Origin: Hymenobacter baengnokdamensis
Lineage (GTDB): Bacteria > Bacteroidota > Bacteroidia > Cytophagales > Hymenobacteraceae
Direction of reading: 5' to 3'
DNA: 64,000 nucleotides
NCBI RefSeq assembly: GCF_008728635.1
Contig: NZ_CP044285.1
Location: 496,001 to 560,000, forward strand
The notes under the pieces are model-generated. The model had not been told where the DNA came from. It saw only the letters and a list, made by a program, of their open reading frames with translations, and ran no database searches. The position numbers and the translations under genes are program-made. Below, one piece after another: positions 52,408 to 61,908 of this stretch (its first letter is position 1; each line of letters opens with the position of its first letter).

Positions 52408-53103
52408 TTAAGGCTTTCCGCCAGCGTCTGCCTTGCCAGCCTTAGCCGCCCGGGTTTTGGAGCCGGTTACAGGGTCGGGCGTGCCCGAATCGGACTCAAA
52501 TGCCGGGTCAGCGCTGGCATTGGGGGTTTTGGGCGGCTTCACGGTTTTCACGGGGCCTTTAGTACCCGGCTGGTTGCGGGTAGGCGAGCCGAGGCCCAAC
52601 TCCTCCAACACAAACTCGGTGTAATCGTGCGTGGGGCTGGCATAGAGCATGGTCAGGTCGCCGTTGCGGTCAAACATGAAATCGAGCTTACGGGCCTTCA
52701 CCACTTTCTCTACGGCATCAAAAATCTTATCCTGCGCCGGCTTGTTGAGCTCAACGCGTTTCTTAAAGAGCTGCCCCTCGTAGCCAAACTGCTTAGCTTC
52801 GTAGGCTTTGATATCCTGCTCTTTTTTCAGAATCTCGTCCTGGCGCTTCTTTTTCATCGCCTCCGTCAGCACCACTTCTTCGGCCTGGTAGGTCCGATAA
52901 AGCTTATCGAGGTCTTTTTTCTGCGCCTCAATCTCCCGTTGCCAGGTTTCGGTGAGCCTGCCCAGCTCTAGCTGGGCTTGCGCGTATTCCGGCATTTTTC
53001 CCATAATAAACTCGGTATCTATATAACCGAATTTCTGACCCCACGCAGGAACAAAGGCTCCCAGCAGCAGCAGCGCCAGCAAATAACGAGCAACGAGGGT
53101 CAT
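52408..53103 (-). CDS. OmpH/Skp-family periplasmic chaperone (second copy)
   Basis: A 231-aa OmpH paralogue. From the ATG at 53103 (MTLVARYLLALLLLGAFVPAWGQ) it has a signal peptide, then KFGYIDTEFIMGKMPEYAQAQ and a coiled coil (about 45-125, TWQREIEAQKKDLDKLYRTY and AMKKKRQDEILKKEQDIKAY). It closes with AVEKVVKARKLDFMFDRNGDLTMLYASPTHD. A low-complexity tail (about 170-231, Lys/Pro/Ala) follows. It lies between the first ompH gene and bamA, as in many Bacteroidota. Confidence 0.88.
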   Translation of the reverse strand: MTLVARYLLALLLLGAFVPAWGQKFGYIDTEFIMGKMPEYAQAQLELGRLTETWQREIEAQKKDLDKLYRTYQAEEVVLTEAMKKKRQDEILKKEQDIKAYEAKQFGYEGQLFKKRVELNKPAQDKIFDAVEKVVKARKLDFMFDRNGDLTMLYASPTHDYTEFVLEELGLGSPTRNQPGTKGPVKTVKPPKTPNASADPAFESDSGTPDPVTGSKTRAAKAGKADAGGKP

Positions 53104-53250
53104 GCGAGACAAAGAGAAATAGGAGCTGAAGCCGGCACCAGTGCCGCTCATTCAACGAGCAAACCGGGCATTTTAGTCTGAGTTACGAGAGGACGGCCGC
53201 CCTCCCGCAAACCACTGGCCACTGCCTAAACGTTCAGCTCAGGGCGCAAA

Positions 53251-55764
53251 TTAGCGAATCTGCTGGCCGATGATAAAGTGAAAGTGGTTGAAGTCCTGCT
53301 TGCTGGTAGTGCCGGCGGGTGGTATGACGGTGTCAAAGGCCCGGCCGTAGTCGAAGCCCAGCAGGCCGAAGGCCGACATGAAGATACGGGCACCAAAACC
53401 AGCCGAGCGGTAGAGCTTAAAGGGGTTGTACTGGCTATATACATCCACTGCGTTGCCAGCTTCGGCAAAGCTCAGGATATATACCGTAGCAGCCGGGTTG
53501 AGGCTGATTGGATAACGCAGCTCGGCCACGTACTTATTATAAGCAACGCCGCCACTCTTACCGCTTTGGGCTGTCGGGATAGCAAAAGCGCCGTTGGGGT
53601 CGTCGTAGCCACGCAGACCGATGTAGTCGGTACCCACCAGGAATGAGCCGCCGCCGCCGTAGCCCAGGCCGGCCCCACCCATCTTAAACCGCTCAAAAGG
53701 ACCGGGCTCCCGGTCTTTGTTGTAGGTACCGATAAAGCCAAAGTGGGCACGCGTATTCAGCACCAGCTTGCCCACGATAGGCGTAAACCACGACGCGTCA
53801 AACATCCACTTGTGGAACTCTACCCACTCATACGTATTGGGGTGCGCCCCGGGGAATACCGAGTACGGCGGCGTCAGGCTCAGGCTCAGGCTGATGGATG
53901 AGCCACGGCGCGTGTACGTGGGGTTGTCGATGCTATTGCGCGAAAGCGTAGTATTAAACGTAAAGTTGTTGGCCCGGCCCGTGTTGAAATCCGAGAAAAT
54001 CGAATAGTTCTGCAGGGTGTACTGGCTGTACGAGATGGAGTTGCTCAGCGAGAAGTAGTCGTCGGGCACACGCAGCTGGCGGCCGAGGCCGATAGTTGCG
54101 CTATTGACCTTAATAAAACTGCCCGTGGTAGGATTGAAGTTAATCCCTAAGCGCGAAATACTGCGGTTTAAGCTGAAGGAGAACGAGTTAGGCTTGCGCC
54201 CACCCAGCCAGGGCTCCGTAAAGCTGAACGAGTACGCCTGGTACTGCAAGCCGTTGGCCTGCACGTTAAGGGCTACGCGCTGGCCATCGCCCGCCGGCAC
54301 CGGCGTCCAGTTATGAAAATCGCTGGCTTTGCGTAGCGAGAAGTTGTTGAACACCAGGCCTACCGTGCCGATAAAGCCGGCGTAGCCGCCCCAGCCGCCC
54401 GAAAGGGTAATCTGGTCCGAAGGCTTTTCAACTACGGTATAATTGATATCCACGGTGCCATCGGCTTGGTTTGGCACTGGGTTAATGCCGATTTTTTCGG
54501 GGTCGAAGTAGCCCAGCGTGGCAATCTCGCGCTGCGAGCGAATAAGCAGCTCCCGGTTAAACTTATCGCCGGGCAGGGTACGCAGCGTCCGGCGCAGCAC
54601 ATGGTCCGACGTCTTGGTATTGCCCGCGATGTTGATGTCTTTTACCCGCGCCTGCACGCCTTCGGTAATGCGCATCTCAATGTCGATAGAATCGCCTTCT
54701 ACTTTTGTTTCGACCGGGTCGATGGTAAAAAACAGGTAGCCGTCGTTCATATAGAGCGAGGTTACGTCCTGCCCGGTAGGGTTGTAGCTCAGGCGCTTAT
54801 CCAGGATTTCCTTGCTGTAGGGGCTGCCGGCCTTAATGCCCAGCACCGAGCCCAGGGTTTTGCTATCGTAGAGATAGTTGCCGTTCCAGGTGATTTTCCG
54901 GAAGAAGTAGCGGGGACCTTCATCTACTTTCACCTTCACAATCAGGCCTTTCTCATCACGCTCAATAGTATCCGATACGATAGCGGCATCGCGATAGCCC
55001 TCGTTATTGTAGAAATCGACCAGCTTACGCTTGTCGTCCTCAAAGTCGGAGCGCTGAAACTTACCCGGAGTCAGAAATTTATAGGAGTTGCGCGCTTTAG
55101 TTTTTTTAAACTGCTTGGCCAGCTTCCCATCCTTAAAGGCCTTATTGCCTTCAAAATCAATATCATGAATGCGGACTTTAGCCCCTTTATCCACGTCAAT
55201 CTTCAGGGCCACGCTATTGGAGAGCGCCGAGTCGGCCACCTGCCGGATGACTACCTTGGCATCCAGGAAACCCTTGTTATTGTAGAACTTACGGACCTGC
55301 GTCCGGGTATTAGCCAATAGGGCATCAGTCACCACCTTACCGCGAATGAGCTTGATTTTCTTATCAATCTCCTCAGCCTGGCCCTTGCTGATGCCTTCGA
55401 AGGTAAATTTGGAGAGGCGGGGCCGCTCCCGAACGTTAAAGTCCAGGAAAATCTTGTTGCCTTCGGTACGGGCAATACTTACCGAGATATCCGCCAGGAT
55501 ACCTTGGGCCCATATTTTACGAATTGCCTTGCCAATGTCATCGCCGGGCACATTGACGGCATCCCCGATGCGCAGGCCCGACAGGCCAATCAGGGTATTA
55601 GGGTCGAGGTAGCGGGAGCCGCTTACTGTAATACCGCCCAGTTCGTATTTATGCGGCTCGTCGGCCGAAGTCCCAGCTACCTGAGCATGCGCCAGTCGGG
55701 CCGACAGCAGGCCGGTCAGCAGTAAAAAACTTAATAGTCCACTACGTAAGTAGGTGCGCATCAT
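53251..55764 (-). CDS. bamA: Outer-membrane protein assembly factor BamA
   Basis: The core Omp85 protein that folds and inserts beta-barrels in the outer membrane. From the ATG at 55764 (MMRTYLRSGLLSFLLLTGLL, signal peptide ending AHAQ) the 837-aa product has five POTRA-type repeats (about 35-445, for example YELGGITVSGSRYLDPNTL, PRLSKFTFEGISKGQAEEI, VRIHDIDFEGNKAF, ARVKDINIAGNTKTSDHVLR) and a 16-strand Omp85 barrel (about 455-837) with the L6 motif LRGYDDPNG in place of VRGF. An in-frame upstream extension would overlap uppS, so the later start is chosen. It is preceded by uppS and followed by two OmpH chaperone genes that would deliver its substrates. Confidence 0.93.
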   Translation of the reverse strand: MMRTYLRSGLLSFLLLTGLLSARLAHAQVAGTSADEPHKYELGGITVSGSRYLDPNTLIGLSGLRIGDAVNVPGDDIGKAIRKIWAQGILADISVSIARTEGNKIFLDFNVRERPRLSKFTFEGISKGQAEEIDKKIKLIRGKVVTDALLANTRTQVRKFYNNKGFLDAKVVIRQVADSALSNSVALKIDVDKGAKVRIHDIDFEGNKAFKDGKLAKQFKKTKARNSYKFLTPGKFQRSDFEDDKRKLVDFYNNEGYRDAAIVSDTIERDEKGLIVKVKVDEGPRYFFRKITWNGNYLYDSKTLGSVLGIKAGSPYSKEILDKRLSYNPTGQDVTSLYMNDGYLFFTIDPVETKVEGDSIDIEMRITEGVQARVKDINIAGNTKTSDHVLRRTLRTLPGDKFNRELLIRSQREIATLGYFDPEKIGINPVPNQADGTVDINYTVVEKPSDQITLSGGWGGYAGFIGTVGLVFNNFSLRKASDFHNWTPVPAGDGQRVALNVQANGLQYQAYSFSFTEPWLGGRKPNSFSFSLNRSISRLGINFNPTTGSFIKVNSATIGLGRQLRVPDDYFSLSNSISYSQYTLQNYSIFSDFNTGRANNFTFNTTLSRNSIDNPTYTRRGSSISLSLSLTPPYSVFPGAHPNTYEWVEFHKWMFDASWFTPIVGKLVLNTRAHFGFIGTYNKDREPGPFERFKMGGAGLGYGGGGSFLVGTDYIGLRGYDDPNGAFAIPTAQSGKSGGVAYNKYVAELRYPISLNPAATVYILSFAEAGNAVDVYSQYNPFKLYRSAGFGARIFMSAFGLLGFDYGRAFDTVIPPAGTTSKQDFNHFHFIIGQQIR

Positions 55765-55778
55765 CAACATAAATAAAA

Positions 55779-56522
55779 TCAGGAAGCCAGCTGCTCGCTG
55801 GTTTTGCCAAAGCGCCGTTCCCGGCTTTGGTAGGCTCGCAGAGCATCGCGAAAGTGACTGCGGCGGAAATCTGGCCACAGCAACGGAGTGATATAAAGTT
55901 CAGTATAGGCCAGCTGCCAGAGCAGAAAGTTGCTAATGCGCTGCTCGCCGCTTGTGCGAATAAGTAATTCGGGGTCGGGAATACCAGCCGTAGCCAAATA
56001 GCCCGTAATAGTCGCTTCCGTTACCGCGGCTGGCAGCAGGCGGCCAGCCGCTACATCAGCCGCAAGCCGCCGGGAGGCCTGGGTGATGTCCCAACGCCCG
56101 CTGTAGCTCAGCGCCAACACCAGGGTCATGCGCATGCCGGCCTTGGTCAGTTCAATTGCCTCGGCAAGCTCCCGCTGGCAATTACCCGGCAGGCTGCTTA
56201 TCTCACCAATGGCTTGGAGCCGCACGCTGTTTTTAAGCAGCGTACTGGTTTCCTGGCGAATGGTATGCACAAGCAGCTGCATGAGCGCCGTTACTTCCAT
56301 AGCCGGGCGATTCCAGTTCTCGGTTGAGAAGGCATACAGGGTCAGGTACTTAACTCCAATTTCGGCTGCCTCTTCCACGGTGTCGCGCACCGCCGTAATA
56401 GCGCTTTGATGCCCAAACACGCGCAGGCCTCCCCGCTGTTTGGCCCAGCGCCCGTTACCATCCATGATAACGGCGACATGGGCTGGAATATTAGAGAGGT
56501 CTATTTCGGACCGTTCGGCCAT
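55779..56522 (-). CDS. uppS: Undecaprenyl diphosphate synthase UppS
   Basis: A cis-prenyltransferase that makes the C55 carrier lipid for peptidoglycan and O-antigen. The 247-aa product shows VAVIMDGNGRWAKQRG (about 15-30, catalytic Asp), the GHQSAITAVRDTVEEA helix, TLYAFSTENWNRP (about 66-78) and the C-terminal DPELLIRTSGEQRISNFLLWQLAYTELYITPLLWPDF region (given by its ends DPELLIRTSGE and LWPDF). Length is normal. It lies immediately upstream of bamA, a conserved pairing. Confidence 0.95.
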   Translation of the reverse strand: MAERSEIDLSNIPAHVAVIMDGNGRWAKQRGGLRVFGHQSAITAVRDTVEEAAEIGVKYLTLYAFSTENWNRPAMEVTALMQLLVHTIRQETSTLLKNSVRLQAIGEISSLPGNCQRELAEAIELTKAGMRMTLVLALSYSGRWDITQASRRLAADVAAGRLLPAAVTEATITGYLATAGIPDPELLIRTSGEQRISNFLLWQLAYTELYITPLLWPDFRRSHFRDALRAYQSRERRFGKTSEQLAS

Positions 56523-56675
56523 TGTTGCGGTTTGCGTATAAGAGGCCGCAAGTTACGCAAAGGGTTGCAGTCAGGCCGCAGCTCTCGCTTCAGGGCAGGA
56601 AAACCGCTGCCTGTTTTTATCCTCAACAAGCTGGCTATCAACGAATGATTTGCCAGACCTCCAACTTTTTATTGC

Positions 56676-57440
56676 TTACCTCAACAGGGTTTTATCTTTT
56701 CCGTAGGGCTTCGGGCAAAGAATTTGGTAAAAGGTATACGACACGCTGATACCAGAATAATAATACCAGTCCTGGTCGTGGCTATTAACGAGCAGGGGAC
56801 TCTGGTCGCCGGTATGGTCTAGCATATCGGTAAAGGTTTTGCGGGCTCCCATCTCCAACCCTACATTAAAGTGCTCGGTGAGGGCCACCTTTATCCCGGC
56901 CCCGGCCGGGATAGCAATTCCCACCCGACTGCCCTGCCGGTCGAAGGCGGGCTTCAGGGCGAGGTTATCGGTCGTGACGGTTGTGCTGGCATAATATAAC
57001 GCCAGGCCGGCAAATAAGTAGGGCGAAAAATGCACCCGGTGTTGGTCTTTGCGATTATGGTAGTCAAGAAAATTATACTCTACCACGCCAGATGCCTCCA
57101 CCAGCCCACCGCTAAGGTGCAGCTGGCGATAGTTTTGTAGCGGTGGCACGCCACCATTGGCACCCTCTACATTGGCATCAGTGGCGCGCAGGAAGCCCGC
57201 CGTAATGCCCCCGCGTAGCGTAACCGGCACTGATACATCGCGACGGTAGAATATAGTAAGGGCGGGGCGACTATTCTGCCACTGAAACTGCGGGGAAACT
57301 TCCCCCTTATAATTCATCACCCCTACCCCGGCCCCTATTTCGCTGGTATGCTGGGCCAGGGCCGGGCTAGCCCAAAAAAAGGCACTCCCCGCCAGCACAA
57401 AGCCAGCGAGGAGTGATAAAGGAAACCGGAAGACGGTCAT
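56676..57440 (-). CDS. DUF6089-family outer-membrane barrel protein (first copy)
   Basis: A 254-aa exported protein with a signal peptide (about 1-29, ending ALAQ). It is predicted to form a small outer-membrane beta-barrel: EIGAGVGVMNYKGEVSP, YRRDVSVPVTLRGGITAGF, VHFSPYLFAGLALYYAS and the near C-terminal WYYYSGISVSYTFYQILC. These match the DUF6089 family of Bacteroidota. It is paired with a second copy 42 bp upstream. The two lie between nadK and uppS in an envelope operon; function unknown, possibly envelope integrity. Confidence 0.85.
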   Translation of the reverse strand: MTVFRFPLSLLAGFVLAGSAFFWASPALAQHTSEIGAGVGVMNYKGEVSPQFQWQNSRPALTIFYRRDVSVPVTLRGGITAGFLRATDANVEGANGGVPPLQNYRQLHLSGGLVEASGVVEYNFLDYHNRKDQHRVHFSPYLFAGLALYYASTTVTTDNLALKPAFDRQGSRVGIAIPAGAGIKVALTEHFNVGLEMGARKTFTDMLDHTGDQSPLLVNSHDQDWYYYSGISVSYTFYQILCPKPYGKDKTLLR

Positions 57441-57482
57441 GCAGCAGACTGTGAGGTGAAAGTCCAGCCGGCCAGCAAGGGC

Positions 57483-58355
57483 CTAGCGGAACTTGGGGTT
57501 TTTGATTTTCGGGTTCAGGATGTAGTTCAGCGAGATGCCAGTAACGGTGTACCAGTCATCTTTACCCTGCCCACGCTTATTACCTACATTATCGAGCCCG
57601 GGAATTTTAGCGGTACCTTGGTTCGTTATACCATGCGCAAAATACAGAGCATCTGGAGCTGTATTAGTAGGCGTTACATAATTGCCGCTTACGTCGTCCA
57701 AATAACCGGTGAAAGTCTTACGCAAACCAATTTCGAGCGAGACATCCATGTTACGGTTAACACGATAACGTACGCCGCCACCAAATGGTATGGATACCTG
57801 CCACAAGCTGTAGCTTACGTTCTCAGTCATCAACGGCTGTAAAGGGGTGTATGTGCCATCGGCACGCATACCCTCCGGATTGTGATGGAACCCGGCTACG
57901 CCTAAAAACAGATAGGGTACAAAGTCCGGACGCTTGAGGTAGTTATTCCGGTTTTCGATGAGGTCGACTACTATTTCAGCAGAAGCTTCAGTAATTCGAT
58001 TCCGGAAGTTCATGTTCCGGGCATTACGGAAGCGTGCGTTCTGGTCGTTCGCGTCAGCGTTGGTATTGTCGTTGGCGTGAATGGCACCGTAGGCAAGCGA
58101 AAAACGCCCGGAAACGCGCGGGAAGAAACGATGCGTAATGTTCAACCCTATGTTTGGCCGTGTATCACCTGGATGAAACGAGGCAAAGTTGGTCGCTGGG
58201 TTCAGGTCGCCAAAATAGTTCATGGCGTTCAGGCTAATCCCGATAGAGGTATACTGCTTGCGCTTGCTGAATTGCTGCGCATCAGCATGCTGCGTTGAAC
58301 CAAGCAGCGTAAGCCCGGCAAGCAGGGCAGTGGAATACGTGAAAAACTTAGTCAT
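57483..58355 (-). CDS. DUF6089-family outer-membrane barrel protein (second copy)
   Basis: A 290-aa exported protein with a signal peptide (about 1-27, ending DAQ). Family motifs include SIGISLNAMNYFGDLNP (about 37-53), TRPNIGLNITHRFFPRVSGRFSLAYG, FVPYLFLGVAGFHHNPEG and VSLEIGLRKTFTGYLDDVSGNYV, the last parallel to MGARKTFTDMLDHTG in the first copy. It ends WYTVTGISLNYILNPK. The paralogues probably arose from an old tandem duplication. Confidence 0.86.
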   Translation of the reverse strand: MTKFFTYSTALLAGLTLLGSTQHADAQQFSKRKQYTSIGISLNAMNYFGDLNPATNFASFHPGDTRPNIGLNITHRFFPRVSGRFSLAYGAIHANDNTNADANDQNARFRNARNMNFRNRITEASAEIVVDLIENRNNYLKRPDFVPYLFLGVAGFHHNPEGMRADGTYTPLQPLMTENVSYSLWQVSIPFGGGVRYRVNRNMDVSLEIGLRKTFTGYLDDVSGNYVTPTNTAPDALYFAHGITNQGTAKIPGLDNVGNKRGQGKDDWYTVTGISLNYILNPKIKNPKFR

Positions 58356-58496
58356 AAGGCGCAGAGTAGAGAATTAACCAGGCAAGGGAAGGCGCAAACC
58401 TAACGGGACGTGGCTTACAGCGAATGCAAAAGTAAGAGTTAAAGGGAACTAAAAAAATTTATGCTGTTTTTTTATAAAAGATTTAGGCTGTTTCAG

Positions 58497-59387
58497 CTAA
58501 ATCATAGTCGTGGGGTTACGTCGGTCGAGGCCCCAATTTAGCTTGTTACGCAGGGTACTTAAGAAATTGACATGATTCAGCTTAACTAATCGGGCATTAA
58601 AACTTTCTCGGCGAACGGCCATTTGAACGCTGGCTTCGATAGGCACGGAGCGGGAGTCGAGGGCTAGCAGGTAGCTGGTGGCCCGGCCTTCTATCTCAAA
58701 CGAGATAACGCTTTGGTCGGATACAATAAGTGGGCGAACGTTTAAATTGTGGGGGCATACGGGAGCAATGATAAAATTGTTGGTTTGCGGGAGCATAACC
58801 GGCCCGCCACAACTGAGCGAATAGCCCGTAGAGCCGGTTGGTGTTGATACGACCAGTCCATCGGCCCAATATGAATTCAGGTATTCGCCATTGATATACG
58901 TATGAACGGCAATCATTGAGGACGAGTCGCGCTTCAGAATACTGAACTCGTTGAGGCCGAAATTTAATTGCCCGAATACATCGGGGTCGGTATCGACGCG
59001 CAGCAAGCTACGGTCTTCGAGCGTGAAGTGGCCTTTAAAGAGGGCATCGACGGCCTGTACAATCTGGTCGGGGTTAACAGGAGCCAGGAAACCCAGCCTA
59101 CCGGTGTTAATACCCAGGATGGGAAGCTGCTGGGCACCCACGTAGGTAACCGTATCGAGCAGCGTGCCATCGCCCCCAATGCTGAGGACGAACTGCACTC
59201 CGCGGAGTGAGTCGCCACGGCGGAAGGTGGTGGTGCCAGCGGGCAGGCGCAGGCGCGGCTTCATAAACTCGTGAAAAGCCTCTACAATCAGAATTTCGGT
59301 TTGGCGGGCGGCCAGCTCATCCAGAAGGGTTTGGATAAAGGGGGCGGCGGCCTCGTCGAACGGCTTGCCCAGAATAGCGATTTTCAT
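58497..59387 (-). CDS. nadK: NAD kinase
   Basis: This enzyme phosphorylates NAD to NADP. The 296-aa product has the ATP-grasp-like GGDGTLLDTVTYVG (about 72-85), NTGRLGFLAPV (about 96-106), the NAD-binding GSTGYSLSCGGPVM (about 183-196, catalytic Asp in the GGDG motif) and a C-terminal all-beta domain (VPIEASVQMAVRRESF). Length is usual. It lies upstream of the DUF6089 pair on the same strand. Confidence 0.94.
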   Translation of the reverse strand: MKIAILGKPFDEAAAPFIQTLLDELAARQTEILIVEAFHEFMKPRLRLPAGTTTFRRGDSLRGVQFVLSIGGDGTLLDTVTYVGAQQLPILGINTGRLGFLAPVNPDQIVQAVDALFKGHFTLEDRSLLRVDTDPDVFGQLNFGLNEFSILKRDSSSMIAVHTYINGEYLNSYWADGLVVSTPTGSTGYSLSCGGPVMLPQTNNFIIAPVCPHNLNVRPLIVSDQSVISFEIEGRATSYLLALDSRSVPIEASVQMAVRRESFNARLVKLNHVNFLSTLRNKLNWGLDRRNPTTMI

Positions 59388-59412
59388 AACAAAAACGTAA
59401 TACGACGCTGGC

Positions 59413-60978
59413 CTAGATTGGGAAAGAGGTGCGTAGAAAAAACCCTGTGCTGCGATACACCGTGAGCGTACGAATCAGCTCGAAGCAAAATACGCGGTCG
59501 TAATACGTTACCAAATGTAGGCCCAGGCCCACCGACGCCAGCAGCTGGTCGGGCAGCAGGTTGGGCAGCGGCTGGGCCCGGTGCAGGCTGCCGCCGGTGA
59601 GCCCGGCATCGGTAAAGGCGTTGATATACACAGCCAGCGGAAGGGTATTAACCTTAGGATTGCCAACAAACGGAATACGGAGCGGCGGCGGCGCCCAGGC
59701 GCGCAAGCTCAGCCCCTGCTGCACCAGGCCGGAATAGCGGCCTTCGGCTACGTAGTAGTCGTAGCCCCGCACCAATACGCTGTAACCCAGGCCCCGGGCA
59801 TCGGCATAAGCCAGCTCAGGAGCAAAGAGCCGCGTTTGGGCTCCCATTCCAATGGCGTAGTACAGCCCATGCCCAAGGCTGAGGTAGCGCGAATAATGCA
59901 GGCGTAGCGTAGCGTAGCTGGGCGAACGCTCGGCCCCGACAAACTGCCGGAAAGTGAGCGCGCCCTGCAAAAACTGCCCGGTGAGCGGATACGCAAAGGT
60001 ATTTCGCTGATTATGCGTGGTAATCAGGCTGGCTTCCAGGTACTGACGCTGCTGCAAGCCCAGCAGATAATCCGGATTCAGCCCGTAGATGAGGTCGCTT
60101 ATCTGCTCGCGGTGGTAAGAAAAGTCGAGGGCCGAAACCAGCTGCACGGTATGCCGCAGGCGCAGCCCCCCCGTGGCATAAAAGCGCTGAATAGCAAATA
60201 CATCTTCCTCAGGATGGTCACCGAGGTCAACCAGGCGGTCGTTGAGCGTTATATAGTCGAGGTTGCGGCTTTGGTAATACGAGATGCCAAACCCCACGCC
60301 TACCCGTCGGCGGCGGCCCAGGCCAGGGGCTTCATAGAATAATTCGAATTTTCTATTAAATCCAAACTGTATGTTTGCCGTGACCTGCTCGGCGCGGCCC
60401 CGGAAGTTGGTATCGGTGAGGTGCAGGCCATAATCGAGGCGCTGCCAGCGGTTGGTGCGACTATACCAGGCATTGAGATTGCCGGGCGTGGTCGAAAAAA
60501 TTGGCGTTGGCAGGATATACCAGCGCTCCTGCACACTGAACAGAATGGTAAGCTGGCCGGTACCGCCGCAGCTGGCCTGCGCCAGCACCGCATGAAACAG
60601 CTGCAGATTGAACAGGCGGCGGCGGTTGGCTTCGAGCCGGGCAGGCAGCTCGGCCACGTTCAGCGAGTCGCCTTCGTGAAAATCGAGCTCAGCCCGCAGC
60701 GTCCGCTCGCGGGTCCGCACATTGCCCGCAAACAGAATGGCGGCCACCCGTATGCGTTGCGCAGGGCACACGCCCACCCGCACCAGCGTATCGGTAGGGG
60801 CTACTACCGGCGCCAGGGGCGGCGGATGGCGTTCGCGGCTCAGGGCACGCAGGCTGTCGGCTGAAGCTGGTGGCAGCGGCACCTGGGCCAGCGCAGCGCT
60901 GGCAAACAAGAGCCCCATGCCGGCTGCCAGCAGCCACGGTACCGCGTAAAAAAAAGAAAGCCAGGCGCGGTACTTCAC
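59413..60978 (-). CDS. Omp85/TamA-family outer-membrane protein
   Basis: A 521-aa exported protein with one POTRA-type module and a surface-antigen-type barrel. A signal peptide (about 1-31) precedes IRVAAILFAGNVRTRERTLRAELDFHEGD (about 75-103) and FNLQLFHAVLAQ. The barrel (about 195-521) includes the L6-like VLVRGYDYYVAEGRYSG (about 405-421) and an aromatic C-terminus (STGFFLRTSFPI). It is much shorter than BamA, so it may be a specialised insertase or a metal/lipid transport barrel; the substrate is not predictable. It lies upstream of nadK with a 25-bp gap. Confidence 0.85.
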   Translation of the reverse strand: MKYRAWLSFFYAVPWLLAAGMGLLFASAALAQVPLPPASADSLRALSRERHPPPLAPVVAPTDTLVRVGVCPAQRIRVAAILFAGNVRTRERTLRAELDFHEGDSLNVAELPARLEANRRRLFNLQLFHAVLAQASCGGTGQLTILFSVQERWYILPTPIFSTTPGNLNAWYSRTNRWQRLDYGLHLTDTNFRGRAEQVTANIQFGFNRKFELFYEAPGLGRRRRVGVGFGISYYQSRNLDYITLNDRLVDLGDHPEEDVFAIQRFYATGGLRLRHTVQLVSALDFSYHREQISDLIYGLNPDYLLGLQQRQYLEASLITTHNQRNTFAYPLTGQFLQGALTFRQFVGAERSPSYATLRLHYSRYLSLGHGLYYAIGMGAQTRLFAPELAYADARGLGYSVLVRGYDYYVAEGRYSGLVQQGLSLRAWAPPPLRIPFVGNPKVNTLPLAVYINAFTDAGLTGGSLHRAQPLPNLLPDQLLASVGLGLHLVTYYDRVFCFELIRTLTVYRSTGFFLRTSFPI

Positions 60979-60987
60979 CGTGTAAAG

Positions 60988-61665
60988 TTAGACGCTGAGA
61001 TAGCGCAGGAGCGCGTCAAAGCGTTCCTGCTCATCTTCGCCTACCGCCGCAGCCCCGCTAAACTGGGCCGATACTATATAGCCAAAACGCTCTAAAGTAG
61101 CCGTAATACGCGCCAGGTTGTCCGTATTGAGGCGCAGGGTAAGCCGAATGCGGAAGGGGTCGTGCTCATCGGCAATAACGTGGGCTGAGAGAATCTTGGC
61201 ATTATTCTCTTCCACATAGCGGCTGATTTGCGAGAGCGAGTAGTCGCGCTCTTCCATGGTGAGCACCAGAATGCTGCCCTGCCCGGCAATGCCGGGCACC
61301 GGGCCAAATGCAGCCAGCGCGTCGCTCACCGTCACTACGCCGGCATACTCCTGCTGCTCATCGAGCACGGGCACCAGCTGAATCTTGTTTTCGATGGCCA
61401 GCTCCATTACGCGATAAAAGTGCTGGTCGTGCTGCACATGCGCGTTGGCGTAGCCCAGGGCCAGGTCGGCCAGCTGCGTATCCGGATTTTCGTAGTCGGC
61501 CAGGTCGTGCTCGGTAATAAGGCCCCGGTAGTGGCGGCCAGCCAGCACGGGCAGCTGGCCCACGTGAAACTCTTCGAGCCAGCGGGCAGCTTTGGCCGTG
61601 GTATCAGTGCCTTTGAGAGGCGGAATCATCTGGTTGAGTAAGTCTTCGGCGAGTAGAGCAGGCAT
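60988..61665 (-). CDS. CBS-domain protein with C-terminal ACT-like region
   Basis: A 225-aa soluble protein from the ATG at 61665 (the open frame extends 21 codons upstream without a plausible N-terminus). Two CBS modules are at about 5-60 (LLNQMIPPLKGTDTTAKAARWLEEFHVGQLPVL, with GLITEHDL) and about 70-130 (VMELAIENKIQLVPVLDEQQEYAGVVTVSDAL). A C-terminal ACT-like part has SILVLTMEERDYSLSQISRYVEENNAKILS (about 139-168). It would bind an adenosine ligand. It lies upstream of the Omp85 gene by 9 bp and is part of the same run. Confidence 0.85.
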   Translation of the reverse strand: MPALLAEDLLNQMIPPLKGTDTTAKAARWLEEFHVGQLPVLAGRHYRGLITEHDLADYENPDTQLADLALGYANAHVQHDQHFYRVMELAIENKIQLVPVLDEQQEYAGVVTVSDALAAFGPVPGIAGQGSILVLTMEERDYSLSQISRYVEENNAKILSAHVIADEHDPFRIRLTLRLNTDNLARITATLERFGYIVSAQFSGAAAVGEDEQERFDALLRYLSV

Positions 61666-61908
61666 AAGGGTAGCATCTAAAAAGCAGGCGACTAACAAAC
61701 AGCCAAGCGGCTCAACAAAAGCCGGCACCAGCGAAGCTTACGCGCAACAGGTGTTTTTCCGCGGAAAGCTACCCAACAGACGGCATAGGCCGGTGCGTAA
61801 GCCCACAAAATACTTAGGACTACTAACGTGGCAGAAAGGTTGTTGCTAAAAGGCAAAAATTACGCCGGTCTTCGCCCGACGGCTATTGCGGCTCGCCAGG
61901 CGCGCTCA

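Noticed and set aside
60245..60255. Second ModE-like half site (GCGTTATATAG)
   Set aside because: It lies inside the Omp85-family coding sequence, is not followed by the inverted half and is expected by chance.
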